From Stutzerimonas kirkiae (GTDB lineage: Bacteria > Pseudomonadota > Gammaproteobacteria > Pseudomonadales > Pseudomonadaceae), in contig NZ_QJUO01000007.1 in the NCBI RefSeq assembly GCF_004327335.1, forward strand, positions 1 through 64,000: a stretch of 64,000 bases of DNA, read 5' to 3'. Made by a program: the position numbers and the translations under genes. Below the pieces are notes generated by a model. That model was given only the letters and a program-made list of their open reading frames with translations. It ran no database searches and had not been told where the DNA came from. Of the stretch, positions 39,279-49,438 are shown one piece after another (position 1 is the stretch's first letter; each line of letters starts with the position of its first letter).

Positions 39279-40595
39279 ATGCACCGCACCACACTGCACA
39301 GCACAGGCATGCGGGTGACCGTGCAACGCCTCCTGGCCCTGGCCGTCCTGCTGGCGCTCGCCGCCAGCGGCGCGGCCCGGGCCGGCGACAGGGTCAGGGT
39401 GCTGACCAGCTACCCGGAAGAACTCACGGTCCGCTACCAGGCCGCGTTCGAGGCGCGGCACCCCGGCAAGCGGGTCGAGATACTGTGGCGCCAGTCGGCC
39501 GACGCCCTGGCCTGGCTACGGCGGCAACGGGGCCAGGTGGATGTCTACTGGGCGCCCGCGCCGGGCAATTTCGCCGCGCTGCGCGACCAGCGGCGGCTGC
39601 TTCGCCTGGAGCTGGACCGCGAGGCGCTGCCGGACGCCGTCGGCGGCAGTCCGATCAGCGATGCCGAGGGCTACTTCGCTGCCTTCGAACTGGTCGGCTA
39701 CGGCATCGCCTACAACCGCGAGGCGCTCGCTCGCCTGGGCCTGGAGGCGCCGCTCGAGTGGCGCGAACTGGCCGCTGCCGCCTACCAGGGCCAGGTGCAG
39801 ATGCCGATTCCCGGGCGGGTCGGTTTCGCCCCGGCGCTGGTCGAGGCGCTGCTGCAGGGCGAGGGCTGGGACGCGGGCTGGGCGCTGCTCGCGGCGATTG
39901 CCGGCAACGGCGCCCTGGCCGGGCGCGGGGGCAATCGCGCGGATGCCGACGATGTCGCCGCAGGCCGCGTCGCGGCGCGCATGACCATCGACTTCTTCGC
40001 CGCCCGCGCCATCGCCGATGGCGCTCCGGTGGCCTTCGCTTATCCGCGCAGGACCCTCTACAATCCGGCGCAGATCGCCATCTTCGCCGATGCGCCGAAC
40101 CCGGCCGGCGCCCGCGCCTTCGTCGACTTCGCCCTCTCCGATGCCGGCCAGCGCCTGCTGCTGCACCCGGACGTGCGCCGCCTGCCGGTACGCAAGGCGC
40201 TGTACCTGAGCGTCGAGCTGCCGGCGCAGCCCTTCGCCAGCGACAGCCTCGGCTACGACGGCGAACTTGGCCGCGCCCGCCAGGGCCTGGTGGCGGCGCT
40301 GTTCGACATCGCCCTGGTGCGGCGCAACGACGAACTGGTGGAGCTCTGGCGGCGTTTGCAGCAGGCCGAGGGCGGCGGGCAGGCGCAGCACCCGGCGCTC
40401 CTGCGGGCGCGGCAACTGCTGTCCGCTGCGCCGATGGCCCTGGCCGAGCAGGCCGATAGCGAGCTGCGCCAGGCATTCGCGAATCCGACCACGGCGTCCG
40501 AGCCGTTGCGCACGCGCCGCGAGGCCGAGTGGATGGCCGCCGTGGATGCCCGTATCGCCGCCGCCCGTGCCGCCCTGCGGCAAGCCGCGCGCTGA
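39279..40595 (+). CDS. periplasmic solute-binding protein, iron(III)-type
   Basis: A 438-residue protein with an N-terminal signal peptide (hydrophobic core RLLALAVLLALAASGAARA). Residues 38-300 resemble the FbpA/family 1 iron-binding proteins: RVLTSYPEE, VDVYWAPAPGNF, GYGIAYNREAL, YNPAQIAIFADAPNPAGARAFVDFALSDAGQ. The C-terminal 130 residues are an extra helical extension not usual in that family. No ABC permease or ATPase gene is adjacent, so it may hand its ligand to another transporter or act as a sensor. ATG at 39279; an in-frame ATG at 39309 would also leave a signal peptide. Confidence 0.8.
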   Translation: MHRTTLHSTGMRVTVQRLLALAVLLALAASGAARAGDRVRVLTSYPEELTVRYQAAFEARHPGKRVEILWRQSADALAWLRRQRGQVDVYWAPAPGNFAALRDQRRLLRLELDREALPDAVGGSPISDAEGYFAAFELVGYGIAYNREALARLGLEAPLEWRELAAAAYQGQVQMPIPGRVGFAPALVEALLQGEGWDAGWALLAAIAGNGALAGRGGNRADADDVAAGRVAARMTIDFFAARAIADGAPVAFAYPRRTLYNPAQIAIFADAPNPAGARAFVDFALSDAGQRLLLHPDVRRLPVRKALYLSVELPAQPFASDSLGYDGELGRARQGLVAALFDIALVRRNDELVELWRRLQQAEGGGQAQHPALLRARQLLSAAPMALAEQADSELRQAFANPTTASEPLRTRREAEWMAAVDARIAAARAALRQAAR

Positions 40596-40604
40596 GGTTG
40601 CCAT

Positions 40605-41984
<1,380 letters not shown>

Positions 41985-42011
41985 AAATGAACATTTGCAT
42001 CCAGTGGTGTC

Positions 42012-42027
42012 TGTCGCAAAGCCGACA
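42012..42027 (+). promoter_or_regulatory. NifA upstream activator site (nifE)
   Basis: A perfect TGT-N10-ACA (TGTCGCAAAGCCGACA), about 72 bases upstream of the -24 element. Confidence 0.85.
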
Positions 42028-42090
42028 CCAGGGCATGTTTGCTACAACGAGTATAAATTAAAAATCCTTTAAAAACAGTCGGTTGACCTT

Positions 42091-42106
42091 TGGTATGGGC
42101 ATTGCA
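42091..42106 (+). promoter_or_regulatory. sigma-54 promoter of the nifENX operon
   Basis: TGGTATGGGCATTGCA with GG at 42092-42093 and GC at 42104-42105, and a perfect -12 TTGCA. It is 44 bases before nifE. Confidence 0.87.
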
Positions 42107-42149
42107 AAGGGCTCGTTATCCGTTGCATCGACGAACCGGAGGGGATGCG

Positions 42150-43613
42150 ATGAAAGCCAAGGACATTGTCGAACTGCTCGACGAGCCCGCCTGCGTTCAC
42201 AACAAGAAGGAGAAGTCCGGCTGCGCCAAGCCCAAGCCGGGCGCCACCGATGGCGGCTGTGCCTTCGACGGTGCGCAGATCGCGCTGATGCCGATCGCCG
42301 ATGTGGCGCATATCGTCCACGGCCCTATCGCCTGCGCCGGCAGTTCCTGGGACAACCGTGGCACCCGCTCCAGCGGCCCCGAGCTGTACCGCATCGGCAT
42401 GACCACCGACCTCACCGAGCAGGACGTGATCATGGGCCGCGCCGAGAAGCGCCTGTTCCATGCCATCGGCCAGGCGGTGCGCGATTACGCGCCAGCGGCG
42501 GTATTCGTCTACAACACCTGTGTGCCGGCGCTGATCGGCGACGATATCGAGGCTATCTGCAAGGCCGCCGGCGAGCATTTCGCCACCCCGGTGGTGCCGG
42601 TAGACGGCGCCGGTTTCTACGGCACCAAGAACCTCGGCAACCGTATCGCCGGCGAGGCCATGCTCAAGTACGTGATCGGCACCCGCGAGCCCGACCCGCT
42701 GCCAGCGGGCAGCGAGCGGCCAGGCATCCGCGTGCACAACGTCAACCTGATCGGCGAGTACAACATCGCCGGCGAATTCTGGCATGTGCTGCCGTTGTTC
42801 GACGAACTGGGCCTGCGCGTGCTCTGCAGCCTGTCCGGCGACGCGCGCTTTCGCCAGGTGCAGGCCATGCATGCCGCCGAGGTGAACATGATGGTCTGCT
42901 CCAAGGCCATGCTCAACGTCGGCCGTAAGTTGCAGGAGCGCTACGGCGCGCCTTGGTTCGAAGGCAGCTTCTACGGCATCACCGACACCTCCCAGGCGCT
43001 GCGCGACTTCGCCCGGCTGATCGGCGACGCCGACCTCGCGGCGCGTACCGAAGCGCTGATCGAGCGCGAGGAAGCGCGTATCCGCGCCGCCCTCGAACCC
43101 TGGCGCGAACGCCTGCGGGGCAAGCGCGTGCTGCTCTACACCGGCGGGGTCAAGTCCTGGTCGGTGATCTCGGCATTGCAGGACCTGGGCATGAAGGTGG
43201 TGGCCACCGGCACCAAGAAATCCACCGAGGAGGACAAGGCGCGCATCCGCGAACTGATGGGCGACGAGGTGAAGATGCTCGACGAGGGCAATCCCCGGGT
43301 ACTGCTCAAGACCGTGGAGGAGTACCGCGCCGATATCCTCATCGCTGGCGGACGCAATATGTACACCGCGCTGAAGGCGCGTATCCCGTTCCTCGATATC
43401 AACCAGGAGCGCGAATTCGGCTACGCCGGCTACGACGGCATGCTGGAGCTGGTGCGCCAGCTCTGCCTGACCCTGGAAAGCCCTGTGTGGGATGCGGTAC
43501 GCCGCCCGGCGCCCTGGTCGCGGATCGCCGCCGTGGCCGCTGGCCCGGAGCCGGCCGCGGATACCCGGCTGGCGGACGCGCCTGTCGCCACCGCGCACGT
43601 TGCCAACGGCTGA
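42150..43613 (+). CDS. nifE: NifE, FeMo-co assembly scaffold subunit
   Basis: A 487-residue NifD homologue. With NifN it forms the NifEN tetramer on which NifB-co matures to FeMo-co by addition of Mo and homocitrate. The conserved Cys-rich N-terminus ([22 protein letters not shown]), [26 protein letters not shown] and GGRNMYTAL blocks are intact. The start at 42150 gives the standard [13 protein letters not shown]. It heads an operon with its own NifA site and sigma-54 promoter. Confidence 0.98.
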   Translation: MKAKDIVELLDEPACVHNKKEKSGCAKPKPGATDGGCAFDGAQIALMPIADVAHIVHGPIACAGSSWDNRGTRSSGPELYRIGMTTDLTEQDVIMGRAEKRLFHAIGQAVRDYAPAAVFVYNTCVPALIGDDIEAICKAAGEHFATPVVPVDGAGFYGTKNLGNRIAGEAMLKYVIGTREPDPLPAGSERPGIRVHNVNLIGEYNIAGEFWHVLPLFDELGLRVLCSLSGDARFRQVQAMHAAEVNMMVCSKAMLNVGRKLQERYGAPWFEGSFYGITDTSQALRDFARLIGDADLAARTEALIEREEARIRAALEPWRERLRGKRVLLYTGGVKSWSVISALQDLGMKVVATGTKKSTEEDKARIRELMGDEVKMLDEGNPRVLLKTVEEYRADILIAGGRNMYTALKARIPFLDINQEREFGYAGYDGMLELVRQLCLTLESPVWDAVRRPAPWSRIAAVAAGPEPAADTRLADAPVATAHVANG

Positions 43614-43623
43614 GGAGGGCGTC

Positions 43624-45000
43624 ATGGCCGAGATTGTCAACCGCAAGAAAGCCCTGGCCGTCAGCCCGCTGAAGGCCAGCCAGATCATGGGCGGCGCCCT
43701 GGCTTTCCTCGGCTTCGCCCGCAGCATGCCGCTGATGCATGGCTCCCAGGGCTGCACCGCGTTCGCCAAGGTGTTCTTCGTCCGCCACTTCCGCGAACCG
43801 GTGCCCTTGCAGACCACGGCGATGGACCAGGTCAGCTCGGTGATGGGCGCCGACGAGAACATCGTCGAGGCGCTCAGGGCGATCAGCGAGAAGCAGCGCC
43901 CGGCGATCATCGGCCTGCTCAGCACCGGCCTGGCGGAAACCCAGGGCTGCGACCTGGGCCGGGCGCTGCACGAGTTCCGCGAGCAATACCCCGAGTTCGC
44001 CGAGGTGGCCGTGGTGCCGGTCGCCACGCCGGACTTTTCCGGCTGCTTCGAGAGCGGCTTCGCCACGGCGCTGAAGGCGATCGTCGAGACCCTGCTGCCC
44101 GAGGACCGCAGCCGCGTCGGCCAGCGGCCGCGCCAGGTCAACGTGCTCTGTTCGGCCAACCTGACCCCCGGCGACCTGGAGTTCGTCTGCGACAGCATCG
44201 AGAGCTTCGGCCTGCGCCCGTTGCTGATCCCCGACCTGTCCGGCGCCCTCGACGGTCACCTGGACGACGAGCCCTTCAATCCGCTGACCAGCGGCGGGCT
44301 GAGCCTGGACGAACTGGCCATGGCCGCGCAAAGCGCCGCGACCCTGGTGCTCGGGCAGAGCATCGCCGGCGCCGCCGATGCGCTGGCCGCGCGCAGCGGG
44401 GTGCCCGAGTGGCGTTTCGGCCTGCTGCTCGGCCTGGATGAGGTGGACGCCTGGCTGATGGCGCTGGCCGAGATCAGCGGCAATCCGCTGCCGCAGCGCT
44501 GGCAGCGCCAACGCCGGCAACTGCAGGACTGCATGCTCGACACCCATTTCATGCTCGGCGATGCACGCCTGGCCATCGCCGCCGATCCCGACCTGCTGCT
44601 CGGCTTCGACGCCCTGCTGCGCGGCATGGGCGCGCGCACCGTGGCGGCCGTGGTGCCGGCCAGGTCGCCGGCCCTGGCCGCTTCGCCGCTGCCCGGCATC
44701 CAGGTCGGCGACCTCGAGGACCTCGAGCAGGCCGCCGGCGAACAACGCGCCCAGGTGCTCCTCGGCAACAGCCATGCGCTGGCCAGCGCCGAGCGCCTCG
44801 GCGTGCCGCTGCTGCGTGTGGGCTTTCCGCAATACGACCTGCTCGGCGGCTTCCAGCGCTGCTGGAGCGGCTACCGCGGCACCGCGCAGGCGCTTTTCGA
44901 TCTTGCCAACCTGCTGGCCGGGCAGCACCAGGGCATCGCCCCGTACCGCTCGATCTACGCGCAGGAACCCGCCACCGAACCATCGCACTGGAGGCATTGA
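43624..45000 (+). CDS. nifN: NifN, FeMo-co assembly scaffold subunit
   Basis: A 458-residue NifK homologue and partner of NifE. The [10 protein letters not shown] block with the cluster cysteine and the conserved [13 protein letters not shown] region are present. It starts 10 bases after nifE and ends three bases before nifX, showing tight operon structure. Confidence 0.97.
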   Translation: MAEIVNRKKALAVSPLKASQIMGGALAFLGFARSMPLMHGSQGCTAFAKVFFVRHFREPVPLQTTAMDQVSSVMGADENIVEALRAISEKQRPAIIGLLSTGLAETQGCDLGRALHEFREQYPEFAEVAVVPVATPDFSGCFESGFATALKAIVETLLPEDRSRVGQRPRQVNVLCSANLTPGDLEFVCDSIESFGLRPLLIPDLSGALDGHLDDEPFNPLTSGGLSLDELAMAAQSAATLVLGQSIAGAADALAARSGVPEWRFGLLLGLDEVDAWLMALAEISGNPLPQRWQRQRRQLQDCMLDTHFMLGDARLAIAADPDLLLGFDALLRGMGARTVAAVVPARSPALAASPLPGIQVGDLEDLEQAAGEQRAQVLLGNSHALASAERLGVPLLRVGFPQYDLLGGFQRCWSGYRGTAQALFDLANLLAGQHQGIAPYRSIYAQEPATEPSHWRH

Positions 45001-45003
45001 CTC

Positions 45004-45480
45004 ATGTCCAGCCAGACCCGACGACTGCAGGTCCTCGACGACCAGGACGACGGCACCCTGCTCAGGGTGGCCTTCGCCTCTTCCGACCGCGAGCGAGTCG
45101 ACCAGCATTTCGGCTCGTCGTGTGCCTTCGCCATCTATGGCGTCAACCCCGAGCGTGCGCAGTTGCTGCTGGTGGTCGAGTTCGGCGACCAGCAGCAGGA
45201 CGGCAACGAAGACAAACTGGCCAGCAAGCTGGACCTGCTCGATGGCTGCATCGCGGTGTACTGCCGCGCCTGCGGCGCCTCGGCGGTGCGCCAGTTGCTG
45301 GCCATCGGCGTGCAGCCGGTGAAGGTCGGCGAGTCGGCGCGCATCGGCGAACTGCTCGAGACCCTCCAGGCGGAACTGCGCGAAGGGCCGTCGGCCTGGC
45401 TGGCCAAGGCGATCCAGAGGACCAGGGGCGCGGACTTGCAGCGTTTCGACGCCATGGCCGCCGAAGGCTGGGACGAATAG
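45004..45480 (+). CDS. nifX: NifX, FeMo-co precursor carrier
   Basis: A 158-residue NifX that binds NifB-co and VK-cluster and moves them to and from NifEN. The core motif VDQHFGSSCAFAIYG keeps the cofactor-binding histidine. CRACGASAVRQLLAIGVQPVKV is the second conserved block. It follows nifN by three bases. Confidence 0.95.
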   Translation: MSSQTRRLQVLDDQDDGTLLRVAFASSDRERVDQHFGSSCAFAIYGVNPERAQLLLVVEFGDQQQDGNEDKLASKLDLLDGCIAVYCRACGASAVRQLLAIGVQPVKVGESARIGELLETLQAELREGPSAWLAKAIQRTRGADLQRFDAMAAEGWDE

Positions 45481-45507
45481 CGGGAACATTCCAACGAGGA
45501 AGCAGAT

Positions 45508-45990
45508 ATGTATGACGTGCCGGAACAACAACAGGTGGTGCAGGAAGGCGACCCGGCCCTGCAGCAGCCGGTCATCCGCCAGATGGTGGTGCAGTTGCGC
45601 GCCATGGACAGCTACGGCACCTACGACACCTGGAGCGACGCCCGGGTGCTCGACCCGCTGGTGCTGACCAAGGAACGGCGGCGGGCCATCCCGGTGGTGG
45701 GCGACCCCGACGAGACCACCCTGTCGCGGGTCAAGGCCTACTACAACGCCATCGCCCAGATGATCGAGCGGGAAACCGGGCTGCTCGCCGTGCCGGTGAT
45801 CAACCTCACCCACGAGGGCTTCGGCCGCGCGCTGATCCTGGTCGGCAAGCTGGTGGTGGTCGACAAGATCCTGCGCGACGTGCACCGCTTCGGCTTCGAC
45901 TCCCTCGATGCCGTGGTCGCCGAGGCCGGGAAGCTGTTGGGCAAGGCGGTCGCCCAGGTCGGCGAGCACCGCGTCGTCGCCGAGCTTTGA
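45508..45990 (+). CDS. NifX-associated protein (DUF269)
   Basis: A 160-residue protein of the NifX-associated nitrogen fixation family (Orf5 of A. vinelandii), nearly always found after nifX. Blocks WSDARVLDPLVLTKERRRAIPVVGD and NLTHEGFGRALILVGKLVVVDK are typical. The function is unknown. It is 27 bases after nifX and 14 bases before the next gene. Confidence 0.92.
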   Translation: MYDVPEQQQVVQEGDPALQQPVIRQMVVQLRAMDSYGTYDTWSDARVLDPLVLTKERRRAIPVVGDPDETTLSRVKAYYNAIAQMIERETGLLAVPVINLTHEGFGRALILVGKLVVVDKILRDVHRFGFDSLDAVVAEAGKLLGKAVAQVGEHRVVAEL

Positions 45991-46004
45991 CAGGGGAGGT
46001 GGCC

Positions 46005-46211
46005 ATGGGCGAAGAACAACGCAAGGCGTTGCAGAAGGAAGTCAGCCAGAAGAAGCGTATCGCCAGCGAATGGGCTTCGCAGGTCCACGACCTGGTCGAG
46101 GACCGCCTGCTCAGCGACTACGAGGAACTCCCGGAACTGGCTCAGCGCACCCGGCAGGCCTGCCGCGACTGGGCCGAAGCCAAGGCGCGGCTGGAACAGG
46201 CCGGCGCCTGA
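46005..46211 (+). CDS. CCE_0567-type small coiled-coil protein (DUF683)
   Basis: A 68-residue, mostly helical protein (Orf6 type) found after the DUF269 gene in most nif clusters. The charged helices EEQRKALQKEVSQKKRIASEW and ELPELAQRTRQACRDWAEA suggest a helical hairpin. Family members form four-helix bundles and may bind metal. Function unknown. An AGGGGAGG precedes the ATG at 46005. Confidence 0.88.
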   Translation: MGEEQRKALQKEVSQKKRIASEWASQVHDLVEDRLLSDYEELPELAQRTRQACRDWAEAKARLEQAGA

Positions 46212-46308
46212 CGACAGGCCCGGCGCCGTGGCCGGGTCGATGAACAATACAGCGCACCCTGCATGGCTTGCAGCTTATGGCTGCTTTTGATGGGATGAGG
46301 AGATCGAG

Positions 46309-46605
46309 ATGGCCGAGCATGTCATTACCGGGCGCACCCGGGGTGGAGCCGACTGGGTTCCGCAATTCGTCACCGCGCTGAATGCGCAGAAATGCATCGG
46401 CTGCGGGCGCTGCTACAAGGTCTGCCCACGGGACGTGTTCGCGCTGGTGGAGCGCGGCAGCATGGTCGAGGACGACGATGATTTCGATGAAGACGACGAG
46501 ATGATGGTGATGACCATCCAGGATGGGCTGGACTGCATCGGCTGCATGTCCTGCGCCCGCGTCTGCCCCAAGCAGTGCCATACCCATGAAGCGGCGGCGG
46601 CCTGA
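46309..46605 (+). CDS. fdxB: nif-specific ferredoxin III, 2[4Fe-4S]
   Basis: A 98-residue ferredoxin with two C-x2-C-x2-C-x3-CP motifs, [12 protein letters not shown] (residues 29-40) and [12 protein letters not shown] (77-88). The acidic insert [11 protein letters not shown] between them is typical of the nif-linked FdxB/FerIII type. It probably donates electrons within the NifEN/NifB assembly line. It lies 97 bases after the previous gene, the longest gap in this operon, with a GAGGAG before the ATG. Confidence 0.92.
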   Translation: MAEHVITGRTRGGADWVPQFVTALNAQKCIGCGRCYKVCPRDVFALVERGSMVEDDDDFDEDDEMMVMTIQDGLDCIGCMSCARVCPKQCHTHEAAAA

Positions 46606-46607
46606 GC

Positions 46608-46931
46608 ATGGCCAGGCCCGAATTCCATCTCTTCGTCTGCACCCAGCGGCGCCCGGACGGACACCCGCGCGGCAGTTGCACAGCCAAGGGCGGCGCGGCG
46701 CTGCTCGACGCCTTCGCCCAGGCGCTGATCCGCCGCAACCTGCAGGGCCGCATGGCGCTGACCGGCACTGGCTGCCTCGGTCCCTGCCAGGCCGGGGCCA
46801 ATGTGCTGGTCTATCCCGGTGCGGTGATGTACAGCTGGGTCGAGCCGGCGGACGCCGAGGTCATCGTCCGCCAGCACCTGCTGGAAGGCGAGCCCTGGGT
46901 GGACAAGCTCACTCCGTCGGAGCTCTGGTGA
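46608..46931 (+). CDS. thioredoxin-like [2Fe-2S] ferredoxin (Shethna protein I type)
   Basis: A 107-residue thioredoxin-fold ferredoxin. Cluster ligands are C-x12-C near the N-terminus (Cys11, Cys24) and C-x3-C in GCLGPCQAG. It corresponds to the A. vinelandii [2Fe-2S] protein I, whose gene is in the same nif position, and to the C. pasteurianum protein that binds MoFe protein. The likely role is redox partner or protective contact for nitrogenase. Confidence 0.9.
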   Translation: MARPEFHLFVCTQRRPDGHPRGSCTAKGGAALLDAFAQALIRRNLQGRMALTGTGCLGPCQAGANVLVYPGAVMYSWVEPADAEVIVRQHLLEGEPWVDKLTPSELW

Positions 46932-46934
46932 ACC

Positions 46935-47432
46935 ATGGGCGAGTTGCTGTTGTGGGGCACTACCCGGGCGTTCTTCTCCGACCGCACGCCCACCGGCCTG
47001 CGCTACCTGCTGAGCGCGGCGCAGAGCCTCGAGCACCCGGCCGCGGTCGAGGCGCTGTTGCTCGAAGCCCTGCGCCGCTGGGCCGAGGAACCGGATGCGC
47101 ATATCGGCCTGTACAAGTTCTATTTCTTCCACGCGCGCTACCGCGAAGCCGAGGTCGCGGTGTGGCGGGCCTTGCGCAGCGCGGCGGCGAGCGCCGGGTT
47201 CAACCGCAACTACCGCCGCCTGCGGCCCGACAGCGCCGACTGGCAGCGCCGCGCGGGGGGCGAGCGGCTGTACCTGTTCAGCCTCAAGGCACTGGGGGTG
47301 ATCCGTCTGCGCCGGGGCAGGGTACGGGATGCGCGGCGGGTGCTGGAGCAGCTCCTGGCGCTGGACCCGTTCGATGAAATCGGCGGCGGCGCCTTCCTGC
47401 AGATCGCCCGTTCCTTCACTGAGGATGATTGA
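46935..47432 (+). CDS. nif-associated TPR-like protein, paralogue of 5831-6370
   Basis: A 165-residue protein. Residues 58-81 (GLYKFYFFHARYREAEVAVW) and 111-157 (RLYLFSLKALGVIRLRRG, then VLEQLLALDPFDEIGGGAFLQI) align with the protein encoded between cysE and nifW. The family appears to be two helical repeat pairs around a less conserved middle. It starts three bases after the ferredoxin gene and overlaps the next gene by one base. Function is unknown; a protein-interaction role in two assembly operons is inferred. Confidence 0.75.
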   Translation: MGELLLWGTTRAFFSDRTPTGLRYLLSAAQSLEHPAAVEALLLEALRRWAEEPDAHIGLYKFYFFHARYREAEVAVWRALRSAAASAGFNRNYRRLRPDSADWQRRAGGERLYLFSLKALGVIRLRRGRVRDARRVLEQLLALDPFDEIGGGAFLQIARSFTEDD

Positions 47433-47806
47433 TGAAACCGTCGCTTGACCACTGCCTGCAACAAGCCACCCCGCTGTTCGCGGAAACCTGGGCGGCCCTC
47501 GGTGCCTGCCTGCAGCGGGCCGGCATCGACCAGGGCCTGAGCGTCGCCGGCATGCCGAACAGCCGTAGCGAACTGCGCGAGGATCCCTTCGACCACAGCC
47601 TGGCCCTGTATGCCGAATGGCGTGGCGAGCATGGCGGCTACCTGGGCAGCATCCTGCTCACCGGCGACGGCCAGGTGTTCGCCGAGTTCGACATCCTCCT
47701 GCCGCACCCGGGCAAGCCGCAGTGGGTGATCGAGGCGGTCACCGCCTGGGGCTGGCCTGGCGCGCTGAAGAGCGAACTGCGCTTGTTGCCGGCCCTGGGC
47801 GCATGA
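47432..47806 (+). CDS. small uncharacterised protein in the nifENX operon
   Basis: A 124-residue soluble protein that I do not recognise. It has an N-terminal helix (LDHCLQQATPLFAETWAALGACLQ) followed by a beta-strand pattern (HSLALYAEWRGEHGGYLGSILLTGDGQVFAEFDILLPHP). A TTG three bases upstream is an alternative start. Its stop overlaps the next ATG. The tight packing between known nif genes supports a role in nitrogenase biogenesis or iron/molybdenum handling, but no activity can be assigned. Confidence 0.65.
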   Translation: MKPSLDHCLQQATPLFAETWAALGACLQRAGIDQGLSVAGMPNSRSELREDPFDHSLALYAEWRGEHGGYLGSILLTGDGQVFAEFDILLPHPGKPQWVIEAVTAWGWPGALKSELRLLPALGA

Positions 47807-48552
47807 ACGCGCTCTACGACTGGCTGCTGGCCAGCAGCGTGCAGGGCGCCCCGCTGCAACGGGTCTGCCTCGGCCTCAACTGGACCCTGGCCGAGGTGGC
47901 GGATGGCCTGGGCTTTGCCTTCAGCCCGCGCCAGGTGCCGCGCACCCTGGGCTGGGCCGGCAGCCTCGGCGGCCAGCCGAGCGAGCGCCTGCGCCAGTGG
48001 CTGCTGTCCTGGGACGAGGCCGAGGCGGCGGTCGGCCTGGCCGTGCTCAATGCCTGCGTCAACGGCGCCGCTGGCTGCGCCGGGCAGGCCGAGCCGCTGC
48101 GCGACGATGCGCCGGGCCATCTGCGCGTGTTCGCCCATTTCCGCCCGCGCCTGGAAGGGCGCAAGGTGGTGGTGATCGGCCATTATCCCGGCCTCGAACG
48201 GCTCTGGCAGGACCTGCCCTATACGTGCCTGGAGCGCCACCTGCAGGACGGCGACCTGCCCGACAGCGCCGCCGAATACCTGTTGCCGCAGGCGGACTGG
48301 GTCTTCGTCAGCGCCAGCAGCATCGCCAACAAGACCCTGCCGCGCTTGCTGCAGTTGTCCGCCCAGGCGCGGGTGGTGCTGATGGGCCCGAGCCTGCCCT
48401 GGTTGCCCGGCTGGCGCCAGTTCGGCGTGGACTACCTGGCGGGGGTGCGGGTGCTGGATGGCGAGGCCGCGCGGCGGGTGGTGATGGAGGGCGGCGGTAC
48501 GCGGCTGTTCGCCGGGCCGGTGGAGTACGCCTTGCTGGGGTTGCCGTCATGA
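47803..48552 (+). CDS. putative heavy-metal chelation protein (DUF4213 + DUF364)
   Basis: A 249-residue protein. The N-terminal half resembles DUF4213 (GLGFAFSPRQVPRTLGWAGS, AVGLAVLNACVN). The C-terminal half is a clear DUF364 Rossmann-like domain (VVVIGHYPGLERL, LPDSAAEYLLPQADWVFVS, NKTLPRLLQLSAQARVVLMGPS, GVDYLAGVRVLD, GGGTRLFA). In other organisms such proteins cluster with metal and cofactor genes. Within the nifENX operon a role in molybdenum or iron delivery or in holding a cofactor intermediate is plausible but not shown. Confidence 0.85.
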   Translation: MNALYDWLLASSVQGAPLQRVCLGLNWTLAEVADGLGFAFSPRQVPRTLGWAGSLGGQPSERLRQWLLSWDEAEAAVGLAVLNACVNGAAGCAGQAEPLRDDAPGHLRVFAHFRPRLEGRKVVVIGHYPGLERLWQDLPYTCLERHLQDGDLPDSAAEYLLPQADWVFVSASSIANKTLPRLLQLSAQARVVLMGPSLPWLPGWRQFGVDYLAGVRVLDGEAARRVVMEGGGTRLFAGPVEYALLGLPS

Positions 48553-48962
48553 CTGGGGCGCAACCTTGGCGCATGCTGCTGTGCCATAAGCATCCGGTCA
48601 GCGCGCGCCTGCATTTCCTGGTCCCGCAACGCGCCGGCGTGGTGTTGCCGTTGCCCCTGCCGAGCCTGGCGGTATTCGCCGAGGGGCCGTGCGACAGCCC
48701 GCTGCAGGTCCATCCGGCCAGTGCCCTGCGCCATGTGCAGGAGGAGCTTGGTATCGGCCCGGCGCTGGAACTGGTCAGCGAGTTCCAGGTCAGCCTGGAG
48801 GTGCCGGGCATGCGCCTGCCGGTCTACCTGGCCGCACTGCCGGGCCACGATCTCTGCCCGGCGCCCGTCGGCACCCACTGGATCGAGTTGCCGAAAAGCA
48901 TCGGCATGCCCTGGCTCGATCGCGAACTGCTGCGCAGGGCCTACGAAGTGCTGATCGGCTAA
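48549..48962 (+). CDS. Nudix-like protein with degenerate Nudix box
   Basis: A 137-residue protein at the end of the nifENX operon. The segment ALRHVQEELGI fits the second half of the Nudix box (REUxEExGU) except His for the first Glu. The upstream Gly is one residue out of register and the GX5E glutamate is missing. It may therefore be a catalytically inactive Nudix fold. It overlaps the DUF364 gene by four bases and is the last gene before the core chromosome. Assignment rests on one motif and is tentative. Confidence 0.5.
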   Translation: MTGAQPWRMLLCHKHPVSARLHFLVPQRAGVVLPLPLPSLAVFAEGPCDSPLQVHPASALRHVQEELGIGPALELVSEFQVSLEVPGMRLPVYLAALPGHDLCPAPVGTHWIELPKSIGMPWLDRELLRRAYEVLIG

Positions 48963-49018
48963 GGTCGCGTCATATATTAAATGTCACGGCGTGTTTTCGC
49001 GATCCGCGTTCCTGCGCG

Positions 49019-49107
49019 AATGCCAGGTGGCGGGACCGCGTGAATACATCCCTGTAGCTCTTCGCCGCCATCCCTGGCGGCGAAGGCCCCGTCCCGCCAC
49101 CTGGCAT
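49019..49107. repeat. nested palindrome downstream of the nifENX operon
   Basis: Outer arms AATGCCAGGTGGCGGGAC (49019-49036) and its complement up to 49107, enclosing an inner perfect hairpin TTCGCCGCCA / TGGCGGCGAA (49061-49084). No T-run. It may end or protect the nif transcript. Part of the right arm (CCTGGCATCCGCACA) also occurs at 28180-28194. Confidence 0.7.
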
Positions 49108-49183
49108 CCGCACAACCACTATCGGCGCTGCCTGCAGGCAAGTAAGAGCGGGTTCGCGACACCATGGACGTATTGACCCCGCC

Positions 49184-49344
49184 AGGGCGATCGCGCTATG
49201 CCGTTTTTCAACCGGCAAGGTACTTCGATAAAGCGCTGAAGGCTGGAAAGCTGGACGAAAAACATCGGTTGCCATGCTCTTTCGCCCAGCCTCACGCTTC
49301 CAGCGCTGTTTTCGGCTGTTTGCCGTGCATAGCGCGATCGCCCT
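49184..49344 (+). mobile_element. 161-bp inverted-repeat element, copy 1
   Basis: Ends are AGGGCGATCGCGCTATGC and its complement (GCATAGCGCGATCGCCCT). The body includes CTTCGATAAAGCGCTGAAGG and CTTTCGCCCAGCCTC. The same 161-bp sequence lies in opposite orientation at 60971-61131. It has no gene, so it is MITE-like and would need a transposase from elsewhere. Confidence 0.78.
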
Positions 49345-49438
49345 GGCTTGCAGCCGCCCCCTTATCCTTTCAGCCAAACTCACGTATGATTCGCGGGTTT
49401 ACTCGTTTACTTTCAACCCTGAAATTCTGGAGTCTCAA

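Larger units (their letters stand above)
48963..49438. other. 476-base junction between the nif island and the core chromosome
   Basis: No gene. It contains the nested palindrome at 49019-49107, the 161-bp element at 49184-49344 and the ndk promoter zone. A sigma-70 -10-like TATGAT at 49385-49390 with TTATCC 17 bases upstream is a possible ndk promoter. Confidence 0.6.

Noticed and set aside
46447-46512. Acidic insert of the ferredoxin as an unusual feature
   Set aside because: The same acidic stretch between the two cluster motifs is usual in nif-linked FdxB ferredoxins, as far as I recall.
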